Assembly (NCBI GenBank): GCA_012523385.1
Contig: JAAYIO010000184.1
Span: 1-29,953 of the forward strand
Length of the DNA stretch: 29,953 nucleotides
Reading direction: 5' to 3'
Origin: Methanomicrobiales archaeon
Lineage (GTDB): Archaea > Halobacteriota > Methanomicrobia > Methanomicrobiales > Methanomicrobiaceae
This document shows, in pieces, positions 1 through 8,438 of this stretch. How positions within the stretch are numbered: the first letter of the stretch is position 1; each line of letters opens with the position of its first letter. Both the position numbers and the translations under genes were made by a program. The notes under the pieces are model-generated. The model worked only from the letters and a program-made list of their open reading frames with translations. It was not told where the DNA came from and did not search any database.

Positions 1-1
1 G

Positions 2-1120
2 CGTGAAGATGCATCTCCGAAGTTTGGAACGACCGGTTCGCTGATTGTCATGCAGGGATGGGCAAAAATACATGATATGCCCCGGATACAGTCACTCTGT
101 GACCATTCAGCAGACAGTCTCTCTTTCTGCACCACAGAACCTGCCACAGGAGACGTCCCATCTGCCTTTGACCATCCCCGCTGGCTGGCACCGTATGGGT
201 TTCTCACCGCCATGTTTGGTATGCCTGCCTACGGCAAAATTGACCCCACGCTCTTTCTTGCGCCGGTGCTGGTTCTTACCTTTGGCATCATGCTTGGTGA
301 TGCCGGATATGGAATTCTGCTGGCACTCATTGCCTTTCTGATTCTCCGTGGGGCAGGACATACACCCGGAACTACGCACGACCTTGCGGTTGTGCTCATT
401 GCCTGTGGTGTAGCAGGTGCTGTATGCGGATTTTTGATGGGGAGTTTCTTTGGCGATCTGCCTGCCTACTTCGGCATTACATTACCGTTTACGATCATCG
501 AGCCTCTGAACAATCCCCTCGACCTGCTCATTCTGTCGCTTTTTATTGGTGTTGTTCATCTCAATCTCGGTCTGGGTATTGCGGCATATGAGCACCTCCG
601 GTGCGGTGAACTAAGAGAGATGATCTTCTCGGAAGGCACGTGGTTTCTCCTCCAGCCCGCTGTGGCTGTTCTCATCCTCACGTTCTTTGGATGGGCTGTA
701 TTCTCACCTCTTATCACCACCATTGCCTGGATAGGTGCTGCGGTGGGTATTGGGGGAATTATGTGGGCCAATGGCCCCCTCGGGTTCTTTTCTCTCACCG
801 GCTTTCTCGGCGACTGGCTTAGTTATACCCGTATTCTTGCACTGGCTCTTGCCACCGGTGGCATTGCGATGATGATTAACATCCTGTCCGGGATGATGAT
901 GGATTTCGGGTCAGTCTTTCTCATTGCAGGGATTCTGTTTGCGGTTGTCGGTCATGCGGCAAATCTGCTCATCCAGTGCCTCGGAGGGTTCATCCATGCG
1001 CTTCGTCTCCAGTATGTAGAGTTTTTCGGCCGCTTCTTCATTGCGGGCGGCAGGGAGTTCTCCCCGTTTGTGGCACAACGGTTCCGCACCAAATCACCGG
1101 AGGGAAAGAATGATAGTTGA
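2..1120 (+). CDS. atpI: A/V-type ATPase subunit I (a-subunit), C-terminal part, cut by window edge
   Basis: This is the membrane stator subunit that forms the ion half-channels beside the proteolipid rotor. The reading frame is open from base 2, so the gene starts before the window; 372 residues are visible of a family usually near 650. The first residues (F-GTTGSLIV-QGW) resemble the end of the cytosolic domain. The membrane domain then begins with the PYGFLTAMFGMPAYGKIDPT region and has several hydrophobic helices. The SYTRILALALATGG stretch near the C-terminus carries the conserved channel arginine. The stop overlaps the start of the proteolipid gene by 11 nt, which indicates an operon. 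The identification is firm; the missing N-terminal half cannot be judged. Confidence 0.93.
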   Translation, partial: REDASPKFGTTGSLIVMQGWAKIHDMPRIQSLCDHSADSLSFCTTEPATGDVPSAFDHPRWLAPYGFLTAMFGMPAYGKIDPTLFLAPVLVLTFGIMLGDAGYGILLALIAFLILRGAGHTPGTTHDLAVVLIACGVAGAVCGFLMGSFFGDLPAYFGITLPFTIIEPLNNPLDLLILSLFIGVVHLNLGLGIAAYEHLRCGELREMIFSEGTWFLLQPAVAVLILTFFGWAVFSPLITTIAWIGAAVGIGGIMWANGPLGFFSLTGFLGDWLSYTRILALALATGGIAMMINILSGMMMDFGSVFLIAGILFAVVGHAANLLIQCLGGFIHALRLQYVEFFGRFFIAGGREFSPFVAQRFRTKSPEGKNDS

Positions 1121-2558
1121 TGCAGGCACGATTCTTGCCGTAACCGGGGCAGGCCTTGCCGTTGGTCTCTCTGCGATAGGATCCGGCATCGGTGTTGGAA
1201 TAGCTGGTGCAACAGGTGCCGGTGTCATCGCAGTCCGGCCGGAGAAATTTGGTAGAGCGTTGGTCTTTCAGGCAGTGCCCCAGACGCAGGGCATGTATGG
1301 CCTGCTTGTAGCAATCCTCATCCTGCTCGCAACCGGCATTATCGGTGGCGGAGACATGGCTGTACCACTTCCCATGGGTCTTGCCGCAATAGGGGCCGGG
1401 CTTGCGGTCGGTATCGCAGGATTCTCAGCGATTGGTCAGGGTATTGCGGCATCAGCGGGAATTGCGGCCACTGCCGAGGATGACTCTGCGATGGGCAGAA
1501 GCCTGATATTCGCCGTTATTCCCGAGACACAGGCCATCTATGGTCTGCTTGTTGCGATTCTCATCATGGCTTTTACGGGCCTTTTAATGGGAGATGCGGC
1601 GGCGACCGAGGCAACTGGCCTTGCTGCCATTGGATGTGGTCTTGCGGTGGGAATCTCAGGTCTCTCTGCCATTGGACAGGGGATAGCCGCTGCGGCAGGG
1701 TCGGCAGCATCTGCTGAACATAAGGAAAGCTTTGGGAAAAGTCTGATATTTTCCGTCATTCCCGAGACGCAGGCAATATATGGTCTCCTTGTGGCGATTC
1801 TTATTATGACCTTCACCGGGATGATTGCAGGAGAACCTACGGGAAATCTTGCCCTTGGATTTGCTGCCATTGGGTGTGGGTTTGCTGTTGGCCTCGCCGG
1901 CATATCAGCGATAGGGCAGGGAATTGCTGCGGCGGCGGGTACTGCGACCACCGCAGAGCATGATGAAACGTTTGGAAAAAATCTGGTGTTCTCAGTAATT
2001 CCTGAGACACAGGCGATCTATGGTCTTCTTGTTGCGATTCTCATCATGGTGTTCACGGGGATGATCACCCATGATGTCACGGCCACCCTTGCCGCAGGGT
2101 TTGCCGCCATCGCCTGCGGACTTGCCGTTGGGTTTGCGGGTATATCTGCTATCGGTCAGGGTATTGCGGCATCGGCAGGCATAGCCGCCACGGCAGAGAA
2201 AGAGGAGATGTTTGGAAAGTCGCTTGTCTTTACGGTCATCCCGGAGACGCAGGCCATCTATGGGCTCCTTGTTGCGATTCTCGTCATGGCCTTTACCGGC
2301 ATGATCACTCGTGATGTCACGGCCACCGCGGCCGCAGGTCTTGCCGCAATTGGTGCCGGTTTTGCGGTTGGTCTTGCTGGTCTCTCTGCCATTGGGCAGG
2401 GGATGACCGCTGCATCCGGTATCGGTGCAACGGCACAGCGGAGTGATGCGATGGGAGCAAGTCTTGTGTTCGCCGTAATGGCAGAGACGTTTGCAATATT
2501 TGGCCTCCTCATTGCTGTGTTAATCATGTTTGGCATCGGGCTTTTTGGAGGTGCATGA
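1110..2558 (+). CDS. atpK: A/V-type ATPase proteolipid subunit K (c), six fused hairpins
   Basis: This is the rotor-ring proteolipid that carries ions across the membrane. It has 482 residues where single-hairpin forms have about 80 and V-type forms about 160. ATG at 1110 was chosen because GGAGGG ends 5 nt upstream. Six two-helix hairpins follow each other. From residue 83 the unit length is exactly 80: ion-binding Glu falls at 139, 219, 299, 379 and 459, and the helix-1 Gln (SAIGQG) at 110, 190, 270, 350 and 430. Hairpin 1 has Gln58 (VPQTQG) in place of Glu and Ser25 in place of Gln. Hairpin 6 reads AETFA instead of PETQA. Hairpins 2-5 keep Gln plus Glu-Thr-Gln, ligands associated with Na+ sites in this family; Na+ use here is inference. 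Confidence 0.95.
   Translation: MIVDAGTILAVTGAGLAVGLSAIGSGIGVGIAGATGAGVIAVRPEKFGRALVFQAVPQTQGMYGLLVAILILLATGIIGGGDMAVPLPMGLAAIGAGLAVGIAGFSAIGQGIAASAGIAATAEDDSAMGRSLIFAVIPETQAIYGLLVAILIMAFTGLLMGDAAATEATGLAAIGCGLAVGISGLSAIGQGIAAAAGSAASAEHKESFGKSLIFSVIPETQAIYGLLVAILIMTFTGMIAGEPTGNLALGFAAIGCGFAVGLAGISAIGQGIAAAAGTATTAEHDETFGKNLVFSVIPETQAIYGLLVAILIMVFTGMITHDVTATLAAGFAAIACGLAVGFAGISAIGQGIAASAGIAATAEKEEMFGKSLVFTVIPETQAIYGLLVAILVMAFTGMITRDVTATAAAGLAAIGAGFAVGLAGLSAIGQGMTAASGIGATAQRSDAMGASLVFAVMAETFAIFGLLIAVLIMFGIGLFGGA
1359..2558 (+). repeat. Five in-frame tandem repeats of 240 nt within the proteolipid gene
   Basis: Residues 84-482 plus the stop equal five units of exactly 80 codons. Each unit encodes one two-helix hairpin (for example SAIGQG followed by PETQAIYGLLVAI). 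The units differ mostly in loop residues and the membrane segments are nearly identical. An additional, more diverged hairpin precedes them. The exact period with no indels suggests recent duplication or homogenisation by recombination. Confidence 0.9.
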
Positions 2559-3155
2559 ATGGGCGTGGAAGAGATTATTGCACGGATACATGCCGATGCC
2601 GCGGTAGAAGCACACCGCATTCTGCATGCGGCGGATGATGAGGTGTCACGTATCCGGCATGAGGGTGAAAAAGCAGCACAGGCAGCATATACCGCCATCA
2701 CTGCCGAGGGCAGACGGGAAGGAATGTCCCGCCGCCGGAAGATGCTTGCACGGGCAGAACTTGCAGCACGAAACAGGGTGCGGGAGGCACGGGAAGATGG
2801 TCTCAAACTATGTTTTTCTGGGGCAAGAACTCACTTGTCTCATCTCCCTCACACACCAGAGTATCCTGATGTGCTACAAAGACTGATTGCAGAAGGACAG
2901 GAAACGGTCGGTCTTGGAGAGCATCATGTGCTCTATCGAAAGGATGATCGGGATGCAGCAGAGATAGCGCTTGCAGGATTCCCCGGCGTGACCGCCGACC
3001 TGCTTTCCGAAGACGCCACCGACCGCAGTGGGGGCGGAGTGGTAGTTACCCGCGGGAGTCACCTGTGCGATCAGCGTTTTTCTGCACGATTTGAACGCAT
3101 GCGGGACTATTTAACCCGTGAAACAGCACGGATACTGTTTGGCGACCATGACTGA
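2559..3155 (+). CDS. atpE: A/V-type ATPase subunit E (peripheral stalk)
   Basis: This is the peripheral-stalk subunit that ties the catalytic head to the membrane stator. It has 198 residues, normal for the family. ATG follows the subunit K stop directly and has GGAGGT at 2547-2552. The N-terminal ~90 residues are a charged, Ala-rich helix (EEIIARIHADAAVEAHRIL), the coiled coil expected to pair with subunit H. The C-terminal half is globular and includes the GGVVVT-like segment typical of E. No subunit H is seen; it would normally lie upstream of I, outside the window. Its position between K and C matches the canonical order. Confidence 0.9.
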   Translation: MGVEEIIARIHADAAVEAHRILHAADDEVSRIRHEGEKAAQAAYTAITAEGRREGMSRRRKMLARAELAARNRVREAREDGLKLCFSGARTHLSHLPHTPEYPDVLQRLIAEGQETVGLGEHHVLYRKDDRDAAEIALAGFPGVTADLLSEDATDRSGGGVVVTRGSHLCDQRFSARFERMRDYLTRETARILFGDHD

Positions 3156-4335
3156 CCTCTCCCTCTCTTCATTATTTTCCGGTTTTCTCTCGGGAGATGA
3201 TGCGACCTCACTTCTCGTTGCCGCCCTTGCTATTGCCATTATGATGGGCCTCGTGATGGCGGTATCTGCCGGATATTTCCGGATTATTTTAAATATTGCG
3301 TTATTTGCCCGGCCGGATGCACGGGTGCGGGCCATCGGCAACCCAATGGTGAACCCAGCCATAATCGCAGGAGTGCTTGAGGCACACACCATCCCCGATC
3401 TCTTTGACCGATTCCGGAATGCCGGCCATGCCTTCCCGCCCGGAGGTGAGATGAATGTCGACACTGCAGAACAGGTCATCCGCGGGTATTATTTTGAGAG
3501 GGTACTGAGCCTCAGCGAGAATGTTCCGGACAACGTGAGGCATTATTTTACGTCATACGCCCAGATGATCCTCACACGGGAAGCCGCATGGATTGTTGCA
3601 GGCAGGGCGAGGGGAATCCCTCCTGCAGACCTTGAACGGCAGGTGTCGCCCGCCGGTTCGTTAACTCCGGATCTGGTAAGGAAAGCCGTTCATGCCACAG
3701 GGCCCGAGGATGCACTCAGCAGGTTTGCCGCTACCCCCTTCGGTCCGGTACTTGCCACAGCATATTGTGAAGCAGCAGGTAACCCCGCCCGTTTCTCAGC
3801 GCTTGTAGAGATTGCTGTGTTAAAGAATCTCTCACTCTCCGCCCGAAGTGTGGATATATCCCTCTCGCCGCCAGTCACTGAGATTACCGGCCGGATGATA
3901 GATATCGCAAACATTCGGATACTGATTCGTGCCCTCTCGTTTGGGGCGGGACGGGAGGAGACTGTTCACCACCTCATTCCTGAAGGAGGACTGGGGATCA
4001 CCGGTGAACGTTTCAACAATGTGAGGCGGGCGGGGTCTCTGCCGGACCTGATGCAGGCATTGGCGGGAACACCATATGAATCGTATCTGTCCCGCCACCC
4101 TGAGGCAGTGAGGGATAGTGATGTTCCGGTGCTTGAGGCATCCCTCGACCAATGTATGCTTGCCATGGTTCGTGGAGTATCGACCCAGTATCATCTGGAG
4201 AGCGGGCCGCTCTTGCGCTATCTTATCTCCCTTGGATATGAGGCGCGGAATATGCAGGCGATTGCAGTAGGAGTAGGCGATTCTCTGTCGTTGGAGGAGA
4301 TCGAGCGAGTACTTGTGCTGGAGGATATGAAATAA
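3148..4335 (+). CDS. atpC: A/V-type ATPase subunit C with extra N-terminal membrane helix
   Basis: Subunit C is the soluble funnel that links the central stalk to the proteolipid ring. ATG at 3148 overlaps subunit E by 8 nt and gives 395 residues, longer than the usual 340-380. The family core begins near residue 55 (ARPDARVRAIGNPMVNP, then IPDLFDRF) and ends with a typical acidic tail (SLSLEEIERVLV). Ahead of it, residues 20-40 (SLLVAALAIAIMMGLVMAVSAG) are hydrophobic enough to span the membrane, which is unusual for this soluble subunit. An earlier in-frame start at 3118 would add ten residues inside subunit E and is less likely. Function by family and position is solid; the role of the membrane segment is unknown. 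Confidence 0.88.
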   Translation: MTDLSLSSLFSGFLSGDDATSLLVAALAIAIMMGLVMAVSAGYFRIILNIALFARPDARVRAIGNPMVNPAIIAGVLEAHTIPDLFDRFRNAGHAFPPGGEMNVDTAEQVIRGYYFERVLSLSENVPDNVRHYFTSYAQMILTREAAWIVAGRARGIPPADLERQVSPAGSLTPDLVRKAVHATGPEDALSRFAATPFGPVLATAYCEAAGNPARFSALVEIAVLKNLSLSARSVDISLSPPVTEITGRMIDIANIRILIRALSFGAGREETVHHLIPEGGLGITGERFNNVRRAGSLPDLMQALAGTPYESYLSRHPEAVRDSDVPVLEASLDQCMLAMVRGVSTQYHLESGPLLRYLISLGYEARNMQAIAVGVGDSLSLEEIERVLVLEDMK

Positions 4336-4646
4336 TGAAAATAATTGCAATAGGTGATCGTATGACTGTTTCTGCCTGCAGAGCAGGAGGCATCTCTGAT
4401 GTCATTTTGTGTGGTGATGCCTGTGAAGCACACCATGCTTTGGAAGATGTGATTGAACGCCCGGATACGGGTGTGGTGTTTGTTATTGACCGGTATCTCA
4501 ATGATGTTCCCCTTCCTCCTTCACGGGGGGCATATCCCGTCATTATTGGTATTCCGGGTCCGGATGGACCCGTCAGGGGCGAAGACAGAGTAAGCACCGC
4601 GGTCAGGAAGGTCATTGGCGGACAGATGCCGGGGGTGGAACAGTGA
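4335..4646 (+). CDS. atpF: A/V-type ATPase subunit F (central stalk)
   Basis: This is the small central-stalk subunit bound to subunit D and thought to regulate rotation. It has 103 residues, the usual size. Its ATG overlaps the last base of the subunit C stop (TAATG), and GGAGG lies near 4320. The sequence opens with the family pattern KIIAIGDRMTVSACRAGGI, a Rossmann-like beta strand and loop. It then shows a GVVFVIDRYL strand and PVIIGIPGPDGP, which corresponds to the conserved 'P.i..iP...gp' turn. The C-terminal helix (STAVRKVIG) is the segment that reaches the head in homologues. Its position between C and A is canonical. Confidence 0.92.
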   Translation: MKIIAIGDRMTVSACRAGGISDVILCGDACEAHHALEDVIERPDTGVVFVIDRYLNDVPLPPSRGAYPVIIGIPGPDGPVRGEDRVSTAVRKVIGGQMPGVEQ

Positions 4647-6406
4647 CGGGACGTGTCATCCGTGTCACCGGCCCGGTGGTGGAAGCAAATGGGATGCGGG
4701 GGTCACTCATGTATGAGGTGGTGCATGTGGGGGAGACCCGTCTTATTGGTGAGATCATCGGTCTCTCTGAGGATGTGGCAACCATTCAGGTCTATGAAGA
4801 TACCACCGGTCTTGCCCCGGGCGAAGAGATAAAACGAACGGGTGCACCACTCTCTGTTGAACTGGGCCCCGGACTTCTGGGAATGGTATACGATGGTATC
4901 CAGCGCCCGCTTGAAGTCGTCCGTGAAGAGATGGGAGATTTCATTCTCCGTGGCGCATCGTTGCCGGCACTTGACCGGAAACGCACCTATGCCTTCACCC
5001 CGGTGGCAACACCGGGTGGTGCGGCTACGCCCGGCACGATCATCGGAACCGTGCAGGAGGGCAGATTTACGCATGCCATTCTGGTTCCCCATGAAACAGC
5101 AGGCACCTTTAGCCATGTGGCAGGGGCGGGCGAGTATACTGTGACAGCGGAGATCGCACGTGTAACCGATAATGACGGAGCAGAGATGCCGGTCACGATG
5201 CTCCGGCGCTGGCCGGTGAGGGATGCACGTCCGTTCACCAAAAAACTGAAATCCGGTGATCCCCTGATAACCGGACAGCGTGTCATCGACACCTTCTTCC
5301 CCATTGTCAAGGGAGGAACCGCAGCGGTGCCCGGGCCTTTCGGGGCAGGAAAAACGGTGGTTCAGCATCAGCTCGCGAAGTGGTCTGATGCTGACATCAT
5401 TGTCTATGTGGGTTGTGGGGAGCGGGGCAATGAACTCGCAGACGTACTGCGTCAGTTCCCTGCCCTCGTGGATCCAACGAGCGGGGAACCGTTGATGGGA
5501 AGAACAGTTCTCATCGGCAATACCTCAAATATGCCGGTTGCTGCACGAGAAGCATCTGTTTATACCGGAATCACCATTGCCGAATATTACCGTGATCTGG
5601 GCTATGATGTGGCTTTGATGGCAGACTCTACCTCACGGTGGGCAGAGGCAATGCGGGAGATATCCGGACGCCTTGAAGAGATGCCGGGGGAACATGGTTA
5701 TCCGGCCTATCTCTCATCGCGGCTAGCATCCTTCTATGAACGGGCAGGGAATGTCACTGTTCTTGGCCCGTCGGGGAGGATTGGTTCTGTGTCTGTGATC
5801 GGTGCCGTCTCGCCGCCGGGCGGTGACTTCTCTGAACCGGTCACGCAGAACACTCTACGGGTTGTCCGGGTATTCTGGGCACTGGATGCAGACCTTGCGC
5901 ATGAACGTCACTTTCCTGCGGTGAACTGGCTCACCTCCTATTCCCTCTACCCGGATGATGTAGAGGGATGGTGGGATGAGCATGTTGGTGACCAGTGGAA
6001 AGAGATGCGCAGCAGTATGATGAAAATCCTTCAGAAAGAGAGTGAACTTGCAGAGATTGTACAGTTGGTCGGGCCGGATGCACTCCCCGAAGATGACAAG
6101 CTCTCCCTGCACATTGCCGGTTTTATCCGCGAGTCATTTCTGATTCAGTATGCATTTGACCCGGCAGACACGTTCAGTGCCCCGAAAAAACAGTACAGGA
6201 TGATGCAGTTGATCACCGATTATGCAGGGTACGGGAGAGAAGCGGTAACCAGAGGTATGCCGGTGTCTGCGATTTCAGCCCTGCCGGTATCCAAACGGTT
6301 ACTCAGACTCGGCACCATTCCGGATGCCGATTTTAAGGAGCATTTTGAGATGACTGAACGTGAGATGAAACAAGCATTCTCTACCCTTTGTGGAGGAATG
6401 AAATGA
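4643..6406 (+). CDS. atpA: A/V-type ATPase catalytic subunit A
   Basis: This is the catalytic nucleotide-binding subunit. GTG at 4643 overlaps the subunit F stop (GTGA), giving 587 residues, normal for the family. The P-loop GPFGAGKT is at residues 231-238, followed by GCGERGNE near 258-265, NTSNMPVAAREAS and DSTSRWAEAMRE. The family-specific non-homologous insertion lies between about 110 and 200. The P-loop residue before Gly-Lys is Ala; as I recall, methanogen main A-ATPases have GPFGSGKT and bacterial NtpA-type enzymes have GPFGAGKT followed by VVQHQ, as here. That hints at a bacterial-type lineage but needs a tree. The catalytic residues look intact, so this subunit should be functional. 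Confidence 0.96.
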   Translation: MTGRVIRVTGPVVEANGMRGSLMYEVVHVGETRLIGEIIGLSEDVATIQVYEDTTGLAPGEEIKRTGAPLSVELGPGLLGMVYDGIQRPLEVVREEMGDFILRGASLPALDRKRTYAFTPVATPGGAATPGTIIGTVQEGRFTHAILVPHETAGTFSHVAGAGEYTVTAEIARVTDNDGAEMPVTMLRRWPVRDARPFTKKLKSGDPLITGQRVIDTFFPIVKGGTAAVPGPFGAGKTVVQHQLAKWSDADIIVYVGCGERGNELADVLRQFPALVDPTSGEPLMGRTVLIGNTSNMPVAAREASVYTGITIAEYYRDLGYDVALMADSTSRWAEAMREISGRLEEMPGEHGYPAYLSSRLASFYERAGNVTVLGPSGRIGSVSVIGAVSPPGGDFSEPVTQNTLRVVRVFWALDADLAHERHFPAVNWLTSYSLYPDDVEGWWDEHVGDQWKEMRSSMMKILQKESELAEIVQLVGPDALPEDDKLSLHIAGFIRESFLIQYAFDPADTFSAPKKQYRMMQLITDYAGYGREAVTRGMPVSAISALPVSKRLLRLGTIPDADFKEHFEMTEREMKQAFSTLCGGMK

Positions 6407-7791
6407 CTATTCCCGCACGTGAGTATACATCGGTTGTCCGTGTGGCAGGCCCCCTGATGGCAGTCTCTGGTATTGGCGATGCAGGACAGGGTGAAGTGGT
6501 GGAAGTACGTCTCCCGGGTGGTGGTATCCGCCTCGGTGAAGTGCTTGAGAGCCGCTCGGATATCGCTATTATTCAGGTATTCGGCGGAACTCGTGACCTT
6601 GATACGGACATCACCTCAGTCCGGTTTACGGGACATCCCCTGCGCATGGTGGTCAGTCCCGAGATCATTGGTCGGGTGTTTAGCGGTTCCGGCGCCCCGA
6701 TTGATGGCGGCAGTCCGGTGATTCCCGGGAAGGTGATGGACATCGCCGGTGCCGTGCTCAATCCGACTGCACGGGCTTATCCGGAGGACTGCATCGAGAC
6801 GGGTATATCCGCGATTGATGCCATGAACACCCTTGTGCGGGGGCAGAAGCTTCCGATCTTCTCCGGTGCAGGTCTGCCACATTCCGCCCTTGCCGCCCAG
6901 ATTGCCCGTCAGGCTCGTGTCCTCAGTGACAATGAAGAGTTTGCTCTCGTCTTTGGTGCGATGGGAATCACGCATGAGGACGCACAGTTCTTTTTGGATG
7001 AATTTGAAGACACCGGTGCGTTGGGGCATGCGGTTCTTTTTATCAACCATGCCGATGACCCCGCAATAGAACGGATCATCACCCCCCGCCTTGCCCTGAC
7101 CGCCGCAGAATCTCTCGCCTTTGACCTTGGCATGCATGTACTTGTCATCCTTCAGGATCTGACGTCTTAATGTGAAGCGTTGCGTGAGGTCTCTGCCGCA
7201 CGCGACGAGGTGCCTGCACGCCGGGGATATCCCGGATACATGTACACCGATCTGGCCTCCATATTTGAACGTGCGGGGCGTATTCGCGGAAGAAATGGGT
7301 CAATCACCCTCTTACCCATCATCTCGATGCCGGACGACGACATCACCCACCCAGTCCCCGATTTGACGGGCTACATCACCGAGGGGCAGATTGTCCTATC
7401 CCGGGATCTCCATCGAAAGGGTGTCTACCCACCCATAGATGTTCTTCCATCCCTATCTCGTTTGATGTCCGGGGGTATCGGAAAGGGAAAGACCCGGGAG
7501 GATCACCGCGCTGTCTCAGACCAGATGTATGCTGCCTATGCAAAGGGGAGGCGTCTGGAAAGTCTGGTGACGGTCATCGGGGATGAGGGGCTCTGTGATG
7601 CGGACAGGCGGTATCTTGCGTTTTCCGAACGGTTTGAACGTGAATTCGTTGGTCAGGGGCGAGCGAAAGGGCGCACAATCACTGAGAGTCTTGATGCCGC
7701 ATGGGATCTCTTGCGCATCTTTCCGGAGGAAGATCTTAACCGGATTCCTACCTGCCTGATTGACACATATCGTTGTGGTGAGCGGCAGTGA
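6403..7791 (+). pseudogene. atpB: A/V-type ATPase subunit B interrupted by one in-frame TAA
   Basis: This is the non-catalytic nucleotide-binding subunit that alternates with A in the head. ATG at 6403 overlaps the A stop (ATGA) with GGAGG at 6392-6396. The frame encodes 255 residues to FSGAGLPH, FGAMGITHEDA and VLVILQDLTS, and then meets TAA at 7168-7170. The same frame continues at once with CEALREVSAARDEVPARRGYPGYMYTDLASIF and on to a normal C-terminus. Homologues read D-M-T-N-Y-C-E-A-L-R-E here, so the stop replaces the conserved Tyr by one base change. The total of about 461 residues equals the family length. There is no frameshift or further decay. It may be a recent null mutation, a sequencing error, or readthrough; TAA is not a known Sec or Pyl codon. 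Confidence 0.92.
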
Positions 7792-8438
7792 GCAGGCAGA
7801 TTATTCGTGGCACCCGGCCTACCCGTATTGAACTCCTCAGGATTAGAAAACGGATAGTGGTTGCTGAGAAGGGTCATGAACTCCTGCAGGAGAAACTCGA
7901 TACGATGGTATTACAGTTCTCTTCTCTCCGAAAGGACTGGGAAGTACTGCGCAAAGAGACTGAAGATGCGTTCGCCGCAGCATATCCGCCCCTCATGCGT
8001 GCGGGGATGGTCATGGGAATCCGCGGGCTGGAAGAAGCCATCTCATTTACCTCCCCGTCAGAAGAGGTTAAGATGGGCACTGCTGTTGTGATGGGGACTC
8101 CTGTTCCTGTCATCAACCTGCCGGAACCCTTTCGGGATGTACGGGAACCCGGCTATCCGCTCGCTGTTCCTTCTGCTCATCTTGATGTGACATGCCGGCA
8201 TTGTGAGGATGCTGTAAAGAAAGCACTCACCCTCGCCGAACTGGAAGGGTCTCTGGTGCGTCTTGCTGAGCAGATTGCTGTGACACGGCGAAGAGTCAAT
8301 GCTCTTTCAAACATCCTTATTCCTTCACTCTATGACACTGCCGCCTACATCGACGATTATCTTGAAGAGATGGAGCGGGAAGATATATTCCGAAGAAAAC
8401 GAGCAAAAATGTCACGCCCGGGAGGATTTAACCGGTGA
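7788..8438 (+). CDS. atpD: A/V-type ATPase subunit D (central rotor shaft)
   Basis: This is the rotor-axle subunit, functionally like F1 gamma. GTG at 7788 overlaps the subunit B stop (GTGA) and gives 216 residues, the usual size. The N-terminal pattern RGTRPTRIELLRIRKRIVVAEKGHELLQEK is diagnostic (first residues of the long coiled coil). The C-terminal return helix contains RVNALSNILIPSL and ends in EEMEREDIFRRKRAK. A middle region has a CRHC pair around residues 140-143, not typical but of unknown meaning. Because starts overlap stops through this operon, the nonsense codon in B could also lower coupled translation of D (inference). Confidence 0.95.
   Translation: MSRQIIRGTRPTRIELLRIRKRIVVAEKGHELLQEKLDTMVLQFSSLRKDWEVLRKETEDAFAAAYPPLMRAGMVMGIRGLEEAISFTSPSEEVKMGTAVVMGTPVPVINLPEPFRDVREPGYPLAVPSAHLDVTCRHCEDAVKKALTLAELEGSLVRLAEQIAVTRRRVNALSNILIPSLYDTAAYIDDYLEEMEREDIFRRKRAKMSRPGGFNR

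Noticed and set aside
1538..1951. Antisense open frames across the proteolipid gene (also 2258-2806)
   Set aside because: They are mirror images of the repetitive Ala/Gly-rich coding strand and have no independent support.
7168..7170. Recoding of the subunit B stop as selenocysteine or pyrrolysine
   Set aside because: The codon is TAA, which is used for neither residue; Sec needs TGA and Pyl needs TAG.
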